Source: JBOGJG01 sp050747825 (lineage in GTDB: Bacteria > Acidobacteriota > UBA6911 > RPQK01 > JBOGJG01). From it: a stretch of DNA of 7,828 bases. Numbering within the stretch: the stretch's first letter is position 1; each line of letters opens with the position of its first letter. Where the stretch lies: contig JBOGJG010000290.1 in assembly GCA_050747825.1 (NCBI GenBank), positions 1 through 7,828 of the forward strand. Reading direction: 5' to 3'. The notes below the pieces were generated by a model. The model was not told the DNA's origin. It saw nothing but the letters and a program-made list of their open reading frames with translations, and did not search any database. Below are positions 1 through 5,539 of the stretch, piece after piece. Made by a program: the position numbers and the translations under genes.

Positions 1-1
1 G

Positions 2-51
2 CCGAGGGCTCGGATGCAAGGCCCGGCGACGCCGGCGATGCCCTTGCATCG
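2..51. repeat. Hairpin cluster at outer end of left repeat
   Basis: Several short perfect inverted repeats are packed together. CCGAG/CTCGG at 2-13 encloses two bases. GATGCAAGG at 13-21 pairs with CCTTGCATC at 42-50 and encloses a smaller CCGGC/GCCGG stem. CGATGC-CCTT-GCATCG lies at 36-51. The last two options are mutually exclusive because they share bases. The CGATGC stem recurs at 146-161 with a different loop. Confidence 0.7.
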
Positions 52-145
52 TCCAGGAGCCGCAACGCCGCAGACGGGTCCTCGCCGCCCCTAACCCAAA
101 GGGCGCCAGGGGATTGCCGCCGCCGGCGGCGTTGTTCGTCGTCGA

Positions 146-161
146 CGATGCTGTAGCATCG
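146..161. repeat. Hairpin CGATGC-TGTA-GCATCG
   Basis: A perfect 6-bp inverted repeat with a 4-nt loop. The same hairpin occurs in the right copy at 7714-7729, where no base of stem or loop has changed. The stem is identical to that of the hairpin at 36-51, whose loop differs. Retention of one stem with different loops suggests a selected structure or protein-binding site rather than chance GC-rich sequence. Confidence 0.7.
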
Positions 162-284
162 CCTTCCTCCTCTCGCCTGGCCGGACGACTCCACTTCCCT
201 GGCGCACGGCCCCTCAGGACTTTTACCACAGGCTGTTAGACCGGGCGTCCTCTATGGGCCGGAGCCACAACGGAGCATATCGTC

Positions 285-539
285 ATGAATCAGAACCCTA
301 TCAATCGCTCGACCTGGCTCATTTGCGCTGCAATTCTGCTCGGTGCAATGCCTCTTTTATCTGGCGCCGACACCTCGGTCCGGGTGTGGGAAGAGGAGAA
401 GGTAATTCCCACTTATCTTGCCGGCGACCCGGAGCCGAACCCGATTTTCTTCTTCGGCCGCCAGGCGCTCGGAAAGGCTCTGGACCTGAGCCCAGACCTG
501 TTGGCCGCCAAGGCGGCTCTGACCCGCCTCCACAATTAG
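285..539 (+). pseudogene. Internally deleted DUF5107/TPR secreted protein remnant
   Basis: An 84-codon frame starting at ATG 285 with a GGAG 10 nt upstream. Residues 1-28 form a signal peptide (hydrophobic IlCAAILLGAMPLLSG region). Residues 32-59, with VRVWEEEKVIPTYL and NPIFFFGR, match from memory the start of DUF5107 proteins, which are usually about 1,000 residues with C-terminal tetratricopeptide repeats. Immediately after FFFGR the sequence becomes QALGKALDLSPDLLAAKAAL, which reads as the end of a TPR array followed by a stop. The simplest account is an in-frame internal deletion joining the first 59 codons to the last 25, with the junction near position 461. The full-length family is associated with carbohydrate-related functions. 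The remnant could still be made and exported, but nearly the whole domain is missing. The left repeat ends 45 nt upstream and may have separated it from its promoter. Confidence 0.7.
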
Positions 540-570
540 GTCTGCCCTGCTTGGCATCCCCGCCTCGGCG

Positions 571-776
571 TCAAATATCTACGATCAAATAGAGATACCC
601 GGCCTGGGCAAGCTCCTCTTCTTCTGGAGTTCTTCCCATTTCGGGATACCCGGACAGATCTTTAAGATTCTTTTCTATTCTTGCGGCGAGAGTTTCAGCC
701 GCTTGGGGATTCTCGGCCGCAACGAAGGTAATAATGTCGGTCAGATCTTCTTCGGCCGCTCGCTTAACTCATTTTT
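571..776 (-). pseudogene. Truncated, frameshifted ParE/RelE-type toxin remnant
   Basis: Reading the minus strand from 768 to the TGA at 571-573 gives 65 codons containing KRAAEEDLTDIITFVAAENP, then QAAETLAARIEKNLKDL and YPEMGRTP, ending AGYLYLIVDI. This is the helix-helix and Arg-rich pattern of the RelE/ParE plasmid-stabilisation toxin family, usually about 95-100 residues. The last roughly 30 residues, which form the final strands, are missing. At the other end, the overlapping frame at 756-773 encodes NELSER; restoring one G near 753-758 would give LSERAEEDLTDI, a typical ParE beginning. So the gene seems to carry a single-base deletion as well as loss of its start and tail. No antitoxin gene is next to it. 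It cannot be a functional toxin as it stands. Confidence 0.65.
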
Positions 777-941
777 GGGTGCATCGTCCTGTGTGACTAA
801 GAACCGTCCGTTCTCACTCACGCGCAATCTGTTCAGCTTGTTTGGATCCGGCTGTGGTCCGATGGCGGATCCGGCAAGAGAAAATCCGATCAGTCCACTT
901 AATATGGATAAGAACATTAGCTTTTTACGTGGACAATTCAT
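741..941 (-). pseudogene. N-terminal stub of a DUF4038 (GH140-like) secreted glycosidase
   Basis: The 66-codon frame begins MNCPRKKLMFLSILSGLIGF, a signal peptide with a Lys/Arg n-region and a hydrophobic core. Residues 37-55, LRVSENGRFLVTQDDAP, match from memory the opening strand of DUF4038 proteins, where the next residues should be FFWLGDTAWEL. Instead the frame passes into KNELSERPKKI and stops, and that tail belongs to the neighbouring ParE remnant. The junction therefore lies near 777, and over 400 codons of catalytic barrel are gone. No clear Shine-Dalgarno precedes the ATG. The identification rests on a short match and on the signal peptide. Confidence 0.6.
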
Positions 942-1075
942 CGGTATCCGGCAAAATTGTCAGCCACCCAGGAATCCGTGATGAAGCAAGTATTTCTAAA
1001 TAAACTGGGCGGACTATCTTCGACCCTATTCGCTAAAGAAGCCCTGGAAGAGGCCGTGGCAGGCGGGGCGCTAAG
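942..1075. other. Spacer between glycosidase stub and dodecin
   Basis: I see no gene, RNA or convincing terminator here. The stretch follows the dodecin stop on the minus strand. A weak complementarity between gccctgg and ccagggc-like bases near 1041-1060 has no T run, so I do not call it a terminator. Confidence 0.5.
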
Positions 1076-1288
1076 TTACTGTCTTTTTTCGCTGACTACG
1101 AATGAGATTTTCGCGTTTAGGCGGTATCCGATAATTCTGTTATCGTCCACAATCGCTTGCATCTCTTTTATATACACTTGCTTGATGCCTCCGATTGTTT
1201 TCGAAGCTTCATTGACGGCTTCCTGAGCGGCATCTTCCCAACTTTTCTCTGATTGGGCCAAGACTTCGATCACTTTCACAATAGCCAT
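1076..1288 (-). CDS. Dodecin family protein
   Basis: A 70-residue protein, the usual size for dodecins, which assemble into hollow dodecamers in the cytoplasm that bind flavin or, in some members, other ligands. It starts MAIVKVIEVLAQSEKSWEDA and continues with the helix QEAVNEASKTI, then the strand KQVYIKEMQAIV and a final strand YRLNAKISFVV. Order and spacing fit the strand-helix-strand-strand fold. The ATG at 1288 has AGGAGAG at 1294-1300 a few bases upstream; the frame extends 14 codons further but without such a site. The Trp that stacks on flavin in archaeal, Thermus and mycobacterial flavin dodecins (the DWFEV position) is replaced here: the aligned segment reads KQVYIKE. That pattern resembles the non-flavin 'calcium dodecin' type such as Rv0379, so flavin binding is uncertain. 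It lies downstream of the tRNA pair and has its own promoter. Confidence 0.93.
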   Translation of the reverse strand: MAIVKVIEVLAQSEKSWEDAAQEAVNEASKTIGGIKQVYIKEMQAIVDDNRIIGYRLNAKISFVVSEKRQ

Positions 1289-1321
1289 GGCTGCTCTCCT
1301 TCTCGGGTCAATGGAACTGGG

Positions 1322-1333
1322 TGAATGCATTCA
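1322..1333. promoter_or_regulatory. 12-bp palindrome at the dodecin start site (possible operator)
   Basis: TGAATGCATTCA is a perfect palindrome touching the -10 hexamer and covering the predicted start of transcription. The TGCAT within it also has an inverted partner, ATGCA, at 1341-1345. A repressor bound here would block initiation. No regulator gene is in the window, so the role is inferred from position only. Confidence 0.35.
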
Positions 1334-1361
1334 TTGTTTCATGCAGCTTCAGAGGTGTCAA
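1333..1361 (-). promoter_or_regulatory. Sigma70-type promoter of the dodecin gene
   Basis: On the minus strand there is a perfect TTGACA at 1361-1356, a 17-nt spacer and AACAAT (four of six consensus bases) at 1338-1333. Transcription would begin near 1326, giving a leader of about 38 nt before the dodecin ATG. Position and spacing support a real promoter, though only by consensus match. Confidence 0.55.
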
Positions 1362-1481
1362 GAAACCGTCAGTCTTCGTGGAAAACGCTTAAAATTACTG
1401 GAGAGGGCTGCCCCACGGGAACCAGACGGTCCACTCGATGGCCGAGGTTGGTCTCTTTTATGGAATACGACCTGAAAAAGC

Positions 1482-1558
1482 TGGCGCGCCCGGAGGGATT
1501 CGAACCCCCGACCTGCAGCTTCGAAGGCTGACGCTCTATCCGGCTGAGCTACGGGCGC
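1482..1558 (-). tRNA. tRNA-Arg (anticodon TCG)
   Basis: A complete cloverleaf on the minus strand: acceptor GCGCCCG pairs with CGGGCGC, the D stem is GCTC/GAGC, the anticodon stem TCAGC pairs with GCTGC (ends imperfectly matched), the loop is CTTCGAA, and the T arm is GGGGG-TTCGAAT-CCCTC. The anticodon TCG is at 1524-1522 and reads CGA (Arg). The discriminator base is G and the 3' CCA is encoded. It lies 12 nt after tRNA-His and is probably cotranscribed with it. A run of five T follows a few bases after the CCA but no clear hairpin goes with it. Confidence 0.96.
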
Positions 1559-1570
1559 ACTGGAGGTCAC

Positions 1571-1648
1571 TGGGGTGGGCGATGGGATTCGAACCCACGG
1601 CCTCAGGGGCCACAACCCTGTGCTCTAACCTACTGAGCTACGCCCACC
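1571..1648 (-). tRNA. tRNA-His (anticodon GTG)
   Basis: The extra 5' G at 1648 pairs with the discriminator C, the hallmark of bacterial tRNA-His. Acceptor GTGGGCG pairs with CGCCCAC, the D stem is GCTC/GAGC, the anticodon stem is CAGGG/CCCTG with loop TTGTGGC, and the T arm is GTGGG-TTCGAAT-CCCAT. The anticodon GTG is at 1613-1611. The 3' CCA is encoded. The gene starts 25 nt after the stop of the ABC ATPase gene on the same strand. Confidence 0.97.
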
Positions 1649-1667
1649 ATCGAACTCCAAGCGAAAT

Positions 1668-1676
1668 ATTGTATCA
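1668..1676 (-). promoter_or_regulatory. Possible extended -10 promoter for the tRNA pair
   Basis: TGATACAAT on the minus strand fits the extended -10 pattern TGnTAnnnT, and its first three bases are the ATPase stop codon. Transcription would begin about 15 nt before tRNA-His. No good -35 hexamer is found at 17 nt, and read-through from the upstream operon is also possible. Confidence 0.35.
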
Positions 1677-2417
1677 CAGCAGCTTGTCCAGGAAACTGCG
1701 GATGCGGGGGGTTTTTGGGCGGTCGAAGATTTGCTCGGGCGGACCTTCTTCGAGAATAGAGCCGTGGTCGAGGAAGATGATCCGGCCGGCGCAGCGGCGG
1801 GCGAAGCGCATCTGATGGGTGACAATAATCATCGTGTAGCCTTCCGAAGCCAAGTCGTTGATGACCGAGAGGACCTGGCCCACCAGTTCGGGGTCCAGGT
1901 TGGAGGTCGGTTCGTCAAATAAAATCGCTTCGGGATTCATCGCCAGAGCGCGGGCAATGGCCACGCGCTGCTGCTCGCCGCCGGAGAGAGAGGGAGGGAA
2001 TTGGGCTTCCTTGCCCTGGAGATTGACCCGGCTCAAAAGAGCCCTGGCCTGGACCTCGGCCTCTTCCCTGCTTTTCCCGGCTACCTTCGTAGGCGCCAGG
2101 ATCAAATTTTCGAGCACGCTCAAATGAGGGAAAAGGTTAAAAGACTGAAAAACCATCCCCACTCTCAAGCGAACCTGACGGACCGTATTCCAGTACTCAT
2201 TCGTCTGGACCCCGTTCGTCCGAAGCGCAAGGTCGCGTACCCGGATCTCGCCGCTATCGAAAGTCTCCAGTCCGTTGATGCAGCGCAGGAGCGTGCTCTT
2301 CCCGCTCCCCGAGGGTCCGATGATCGCAACCACCTCTCCAGGCTTGACGGAAAAACTGACGCCCTTGAGCATCGGGGCTCCGTTAAAAGACTTGAACAGG
2401 TTGGACACTTCGATCAT
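1674..2417 (-). CDS. Polar amino acid ABC transporter ATPase (GlnQ/HisP type)
   Basis: This 247-residue cytoplasmic ATPase powers amino acid import by the fused subunit encoded immediately upstream. All ABC motifs are intact: Walker A GPSGSGKST at residues 34-42, Q-loop Gln91 in VFQSFNLFPHLSV, signature LSGGE at 144-148, Walker B AILFDE at 164-169 followed by PTSNLDPE, and switch His201 in VTHQM. Length and the RCINGLE and THQMRFA stretches are typical of the PAAT (family 3) branch. The ATG at 2417 overlaps the upstream TGA as ATGA, which indicates translational coupling; the long in-frame extension upstream lies within the permease gene and is not protein-like. The exact substrate cannot be read from the ATPase. 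Confidence 0.95.
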   Translation of the reverse strand: MIEVSNLFKSFNGAPMLKGVSFSVKPGEVVAIIGPSGSGKSTLLRCINGLETFDSGEIRVRDLALRTNGVQTNEYWNTVRQVRLRVGMVFQSFNLFPHLSVLENLILAPTKVAGKSREEAEVQARALLSRVNLQGKEAQFPPSLSGGEQQRVAIARALAMNPEAILFDEPTSNLDPELVGQVLSVINDLASEGYTMIIVTHQMRFARRCAGRIIFLDHGSILEEGPPEQIFDRPKTPRIRSFLDKLL

Positions 2418-3859
2418 CGGACCTGCACCTTCAGATCTCCCGCAGCCAGTTGCCGTTCCCAGCGACGCGCCAGCAACGAGAGCGGATAGCTCATCAGCAG
2501 GTACAGAGCGCCGGTAAGGATACCCAGTTCCAGTACCCGCCAGGTCGATATGGCCAGAATATTGAACTGCTTGGTCAGCTCCATGACTCCTATGACCGAT
2601 AAAAGCGATGATTCCTTGAAAAGCGCGATAAAGTCGTTGGTGGAACCGGGGATCGACACGCGGACGGCCTGGGGAAGAATGATCTGGCGGACTGACATCG
2701 TACGAGTCATCCCCAGTGACAGCGCAGCTTCCATCTGTCCAGCCGGCACGGCAGAAATTGCCGCCCGATAAATCTCGGACTCGTAAGCGGCATAGTTCAA
2801 AGCGAGGCCGATGATCCCAGCCGCCCAGGCCGGCAAGGCCAGCCCGAGCGCGGGCAAACCAAAGTAGATCACCAGCAACTGCAGAAGCAGCGGAGTGCCC
2901 CGGAAGAACTCCACATACAACAAAGCAGCTTTTTGGAGGGGCCATGGGCCGTAGACGCGTCCGCAGCAGAGAAGCAGCCCAAGCGCCACGGCCAAGATCA
3001 TCGAGGTGACGGAGATGAACATTGTCATGGCGGCCGCCTGAAGCATCACGGGCAGGTAGATGGTCAGCGGCCTGGACTTCGACTCAAACTGGACGTTACC
3101 GCCACCACTTAGTCCCCAACGCATCAGAATCCTGTGCAGGCTTCCGTCGGTCTTCATCTCCTCCAGAGCCGCATTCAGGGCGCGCTGCAGAAGCGCGTCC
3201 TGCTTGCGTATGCCGATGGCGTAGAGCCCGGAGCCAAAGCCTCCTCCGACATACTTCAAGCCGGGCACTTTTTCCCCGTAGTAGTGGGAGATGGGGAAAT
3301 CCATCAGGACGGCCTCCAGGCGGCCCAGAGCCAGGTCGCGGTAGGGGGCGACGTTATCGTCATACCAGACGATGTTCACGCCCTGAACCGAGCGGAGAAT
3401 GTCTCCCGCCAGAGCGCCGCTCAAGGTGCCCACCCGCCTGGCCTGCAGGTCCGCCAGGTCGTGGATTCCCTGCTCTGCCTCGCGGACCATCAGCGCCTCA
3501 TGGAATTCGTAGTAGGGCTGTGTGAAATCGATATAGCGGCGGCGCTCGGGGGTGATCTCCAGGCCGTTCAGGATGATGTCGAAGTCTTCCCGCATGAGCG
3601 CCTGGGGAAGGGTGGACCAGGGGGTCTGGACCATCTGCTGGCGCACCCCCAGGCGGAGGGCTAGTTCCTGGGCGATCTCGACTTCGAAGCCCATGAGGCG
3701 GGTTGGATCTTCAGGGTCGGGAAAGGTGTAGGGAGCTCCTCCTTCGGCATCTCCGCCCCACAAGAGCACCCCCCGCTCCCGGATGTCGTCCAAAGTCCCG
3801 GCGGCGGCGAACGGCAGGGCGGAGATCAGGAAGAAGGCGATGATCAGGTAAGTGAACAT
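2414..3859 (-). CDS. Fused substrate-binding protein and permease of a polar amino acid ABC importer
   Basis: A 481-residue protein joins two subunits that are usually separate. Residues 1-20 (MFTYLIIAFFLISALPFAAA) are a signal or anchor helix. Residues about 22-255 form a family 3 solute-binding domain, with GFEVEIA at 57-63 and DFDIILNGLEITPERR followed by FTQPYY. From about 267 to 470 lies the HisM/GlnP permease domain, with EFFRGTPLLLQLL near 317 and the ATPase-docking EAA loop EAALSLGMTRTMSVRQIILP from 377. Such fusions are known, for example lactococcal GlnP; the binding domain faces the outside or periplasm. The start is uncertain: ATG 3859 places the signal peptide at the N-terminus but has no clear Shine-Dalgarno; ATG 3907 would overlap the Nudix gene by 20 nt and has AGGGG upstream. 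The substrate is probably a polar amino acid, not determinable more closely. Confidence 0.93.
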   Translation of the reverse strand: MFTYLIIAFFLISALPFAAAGTLDDIRERGVLLWGGDAEGGAPYTFPDPEDPTRLMGFEVEIAQELALRLGVRQQMVQTPWSTLPQALMREDFDIILNGLEITPERRRYIDFTQPYYEFHEALMVREAEQGIHDLADLQARRVGTLSGALAGDILRSVQGVNIVWYDDNVAPYRDLALGRLEAVLMDFPISHYYGEKVPGLKYVGGGFGSGLYAIGIRKQDALLQRALNAALEEMKTDGSLHRILMRWGLSGGGNVQFESKSRPLTIYLPVMLQAAAMTMFISVTSMILAVALGLLLCCGRVYGPWPLQKAALLYVEFFRGTPLLLQLLVIYFGLPALGLALPAWAAGIIGLALNYAAYESEIYRAAISAVPAGQMEAALSLGMTRTMSVRQIILPQAVRVSIPGSTNDFIALFKESSLLSVIGVMELTKQFNILAISTWRVLELGILTGALYLLMSYPLSLLARRWERQLAAGDLKVQVR

Positions 3860-3887
3860 TGAGGTTTTTGGGGTTGGGGTCCCAAAA

Positions 3888-4433
3888 TCAGGTAAACGTC
3901 CCTCCATTACCCCGAATCCCCTTTTCGCGGTGGAGCCAGAAGAGCGCCACCAGGGTCTTGGCATCCACGATCTCGCCCCGCAGGCTCAGCTCGACGGCTT
4001 CCTCCAAGCGGTAAAATTCAACCATTATTTCTTCGTCATGTTCCAGGCCGGCGGCGGTCTCCTGAACCCGGTCCGTATAGTAAAAGCCGATGATCTCGTC
4101 GCAGTAGCCCGGAGAGACATAGAAGTTCAGGACGTGGTTTAAATGCTCCGGCCGAAAGCCGGTTTCCTCTTCCAACTCACGAGCGGCAGTCAGGGCGGGC
4201 TCCTCCCCGGCGTCCACCTTCCCGGCAGGGAGCTCCAGCAAAGACTGATTGATGGGATAGCGGAACTGGCGGGCGAAAGGGATTCGGCCATCCTGCAACT
4301 CGGCCAGGACCACCACGCCGCCCGGGTGGCGGACGACCTCACGAATGTACTCTGTGCCGCCCAGCTCGATGGTGTCTACGGTCAGACCGACGATCTTGCC
4401 AGAGTAGACTTGCTTGCGGCTGAGCAACTTCAC
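3888..4433 (-). CDS. nudF: Nudix hydrolase, ADP-ribose pyrophosphatase-like
   Basis: This 181-residue cytoplasmic enzyme probably splits ADP-ribose into AMP and ribose 5-phosphate, a clearance step for NAD-derived ADP-ribose. The Nudix box is complete at residues 71-93: G71, E77, R85-E86-L87, E89-E90, G92, exactly the GX5EX7REUXEEXGU spacing. Upstream stretches REVVRHPGGVVVLA, FARQFRYPINQSLLELPAG and downstream SPGYCDEIIGFY and GEIVDAKTLVALFW are typical of the ADP-ribose pyrophosphatase subfamily. The start is GTG at 4433, overlapping the TGA of the VWA gene as GTGA, so translation is likely coupled. The symbol is a family-level assignment; other nucleoside diphosphate-sugars could be substrates. 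Confidence 0.93.
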   Translation of the reverse strand: MKLLSRKQVYSGKIVGLTVDTIELGGTEYIREVVRHPGGVVVLAELQDGRIPFARQFRYPINQSLLELPAGKVDAGEEPALTAARELEEETGFRPEHLNHVLNFYVSPGYCDEIIGFYYTDRVQETAAGLEHDEEIMVEFYRLEEAVELSLRGEIVDAKTLVALFWLHREKGIRGNGGTFT

Positions 4434-5449
4434 CGGGTGATATCGATGAAGATCTTGCCGGGTATGTTGTCGGTATAGACCTTTACGTCACGATTATCGA
4501 TATCGCCATCGGTGCTGCTCGATTCGTAGAGCATGACATACTGGCTCTTCATCTCGTGGATGATGTTCGTGTAAATCTTATTCAAATCGGTAAAGGCCCG
4601 GGAAAAGATGACTCTCCCTCCGTAGCGCAGGCTCTCATCCACGAACTCATTCTGGGCCACGATGAAACGATGAAAATCGCGACTGATGTTGCTGTTGGGA
4701 CGCTTCCTGCGGCCTTCCAGACCTTCCCGGTAATTCTGGATGTACTCATTGGTATAGATGATCGGGTAAAGTGCGACGCCGGCATCCCGCGCAGTCGCCA
4801 TCATGGTTTTAAAAGACGACTGGCTGACGGTATCGATGCCGTCGGTCAGAAGGATGATAGCCTTCTTTCCCGATTGTTGATCGAACATGTTTTGGGCCAC
4901 CCAAATCACGGAATCATGCAGGGCGGTTTTGCCATCCGGTTCGACATTGTGGAGGGCAGCGCTGACATCCACCGTCTGATCCTTCCAGTCCAGAACGACG
5001 CGCGGGGACTCTGAAAAAAGAACAAAAGCTGAACGCTCCTTGTCGAGCCCCTTAAAAAAGTCCACGGCCGTTTTGACGGCGTTATCCAGGAAATGTGAAA
5101 GGCTATAGCTGGTGTCCACCATGACGACCGCGCTGATGGGGACCTCCTGCTCGCGAAGAGCCATAATGGGCAACTGCCTTCCATTTTCAACGATCACAAA
5201 ATCATTTGCAGAAAGATTGCGGATAAAATTGCCCTGGAAGTCCCTTACCAGGAAACTCACCTGAATGCTTTCGAGATCCATCAGTACCTGAACGTTTTCA
5301 ATGGCGACTCTGCTCAAGGCTGGATCATGCTCTTGCGATTCTTGCGAGCTGATGTCAGAAAGGGCTTGCCCTGCGACGGACTGTGAGACTGCGTGAAAGA
5401 TGAGGGGCGAGGCTAAAAGTAGAACGATAAAGATTTTTGTTCTTGTCAC
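4430..5449 (-). CDS. Secreted VWFA-related domain protein
   Basis: A 339-residue protein with a signal peptide (TRTKIFIVLLLASPLIFHAVSQSVAGQA) and a von Willebrand A domain. Residues about 48-100 form the small beta module with VSFLVRDFQGNFIRNL and DFVIVENGRQLPI that precedes VWA in the Acidobacteria-type VWFA-related family. The metal-site residues are present: D112-x-S114-x-S116 in VDTSYSLS, T175 in DGKTALHD, and D203 in LLTDGIDT. The fold binds a divalent ion and usually a protein ligand outside the membrane; the ligand is unknown. The GTG at 5449 is chosen because AGGAGG lies 7 nt upstream and the signal peptide begins right after it; the 27-codon extension upstream has neither. It is the first gene of the minus-strand operon and overlaps the Nudix gene by 4 nt. 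Confidence 0.88.
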   Translation of the reverse strand: MTRTKIFIVLLLASPLIFHAVSQSVAGQALSDISSQESQEHDPALSRVAIENVQVLMDLESIQVSFLVRDFQGNFIRNLSANDFVIVENGRQLPIMALREQEVPISAVVMVDTSYSLSHFLDNAVKTAVDFFKGLDKERSAFVLFSESPRVVLDWKDQTVDVSAALHNVEPDGKTALHDSVIWVAQNMFDQQSGKKAIILLTDGIDTVSQSSFKTMMATARDAGVALYPIIYTNEYIQNYREGLEGRRKRPNSNISRDFHRFIVAQNEFVDESLRYGGRVIFSRAFTDLNKIYTNIIHEMKSQYVMLYESSSTDGDIDNRDVKVYTDNIPGKIFIDITR

Positions 5450-5456
5450 TGGATGT

Positions 5457-5462
5457 CCTCCT
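5457..5462 (-). promoter_or_regulatory. Strong ribosome binding site deciding the VWA start
   Basis: A perfect AGGAGG lies 7 nt before GTG 5449 on the minus strand. It outweighs the upstream ATG codons at 5530 and 5512, which lack such a site. Confidence 0.8.
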
Positions 5463-5476
5463 GAATGGTATTTTCC

Positions 5477-5505
5477 ATTCTGTAGCGTGTCAGGAGTTTT
5501 TGCAA
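5477..5505 (-). promoter_or_regulatory. Candidate promoter of the VWA-Nudix-ABC operon
   Basis: TTGCAA at 5505-5500, a 17-nt spacer and CAGAAT at 5482-5477 each match four of six consensus bases. Transcription would start near 5470, just before the ribosome binding site. An inverted repeat GAATGG/CCATTC (5463-5468 and 5475-5480) overlaps the -10, and a third copy in the CCATTC orientation of the plus strand lies at 5509-5514, beyond the -35. Confidence 0.35.
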
Positions 5506-5539
5506 GGGCCATTCCAAAATAGAAAGCCACCGGTCAACT

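Larger units (their letters stand above)
1..239 (-). repeat. Structured repeat, left copy (inverted relative to right copy)
   Basis: Bases 47-239 match the reverse complement of 7636-7828 over 193 nt with no gaps; I count six substitutions (about 97% identity). The shared inner end is ctaacagcctgtgg, read on the minus strand. Homology stops abruptly there: the next bases differ between the copies. Bases 1-46 continue the same GC-rich, hairpin-rich style and are probably part of the same element, but the matching part of the right copy lies outside the window. The element is full of inverted repeats and could be the end of an insertion sequence, a MITE-like element or a structured non-coding repeat. 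No transposase is visible here. The sharp boundary and high identity are seen directly; the mobile-element reading is inference. Confidence 0.9.

Noticed and set aside
254..592. A 112-codon plus-strand frame over the DUF5107 remnant
   Set aside because: It is out of frame with the signal peptide and family match, and its Arg/Pro/Gly-rich composition is typical of a shadow frame.
1438..1815. A 125-codon plus-strand frame
   Set aside because: It runs antisense through both tRNA genes and the end of the ABC ATPase; phrases such as PGGIRTPDLQLRR are known false translations of tRNA complements.
2418..2945. N-terminal extension of the ABC ATPase frame to 423 residues
   Set aside because: The extension lies within the permease gene in another frame and resembles no protein; the ATG at 2417 gives the standard length and an ATGA overlap.
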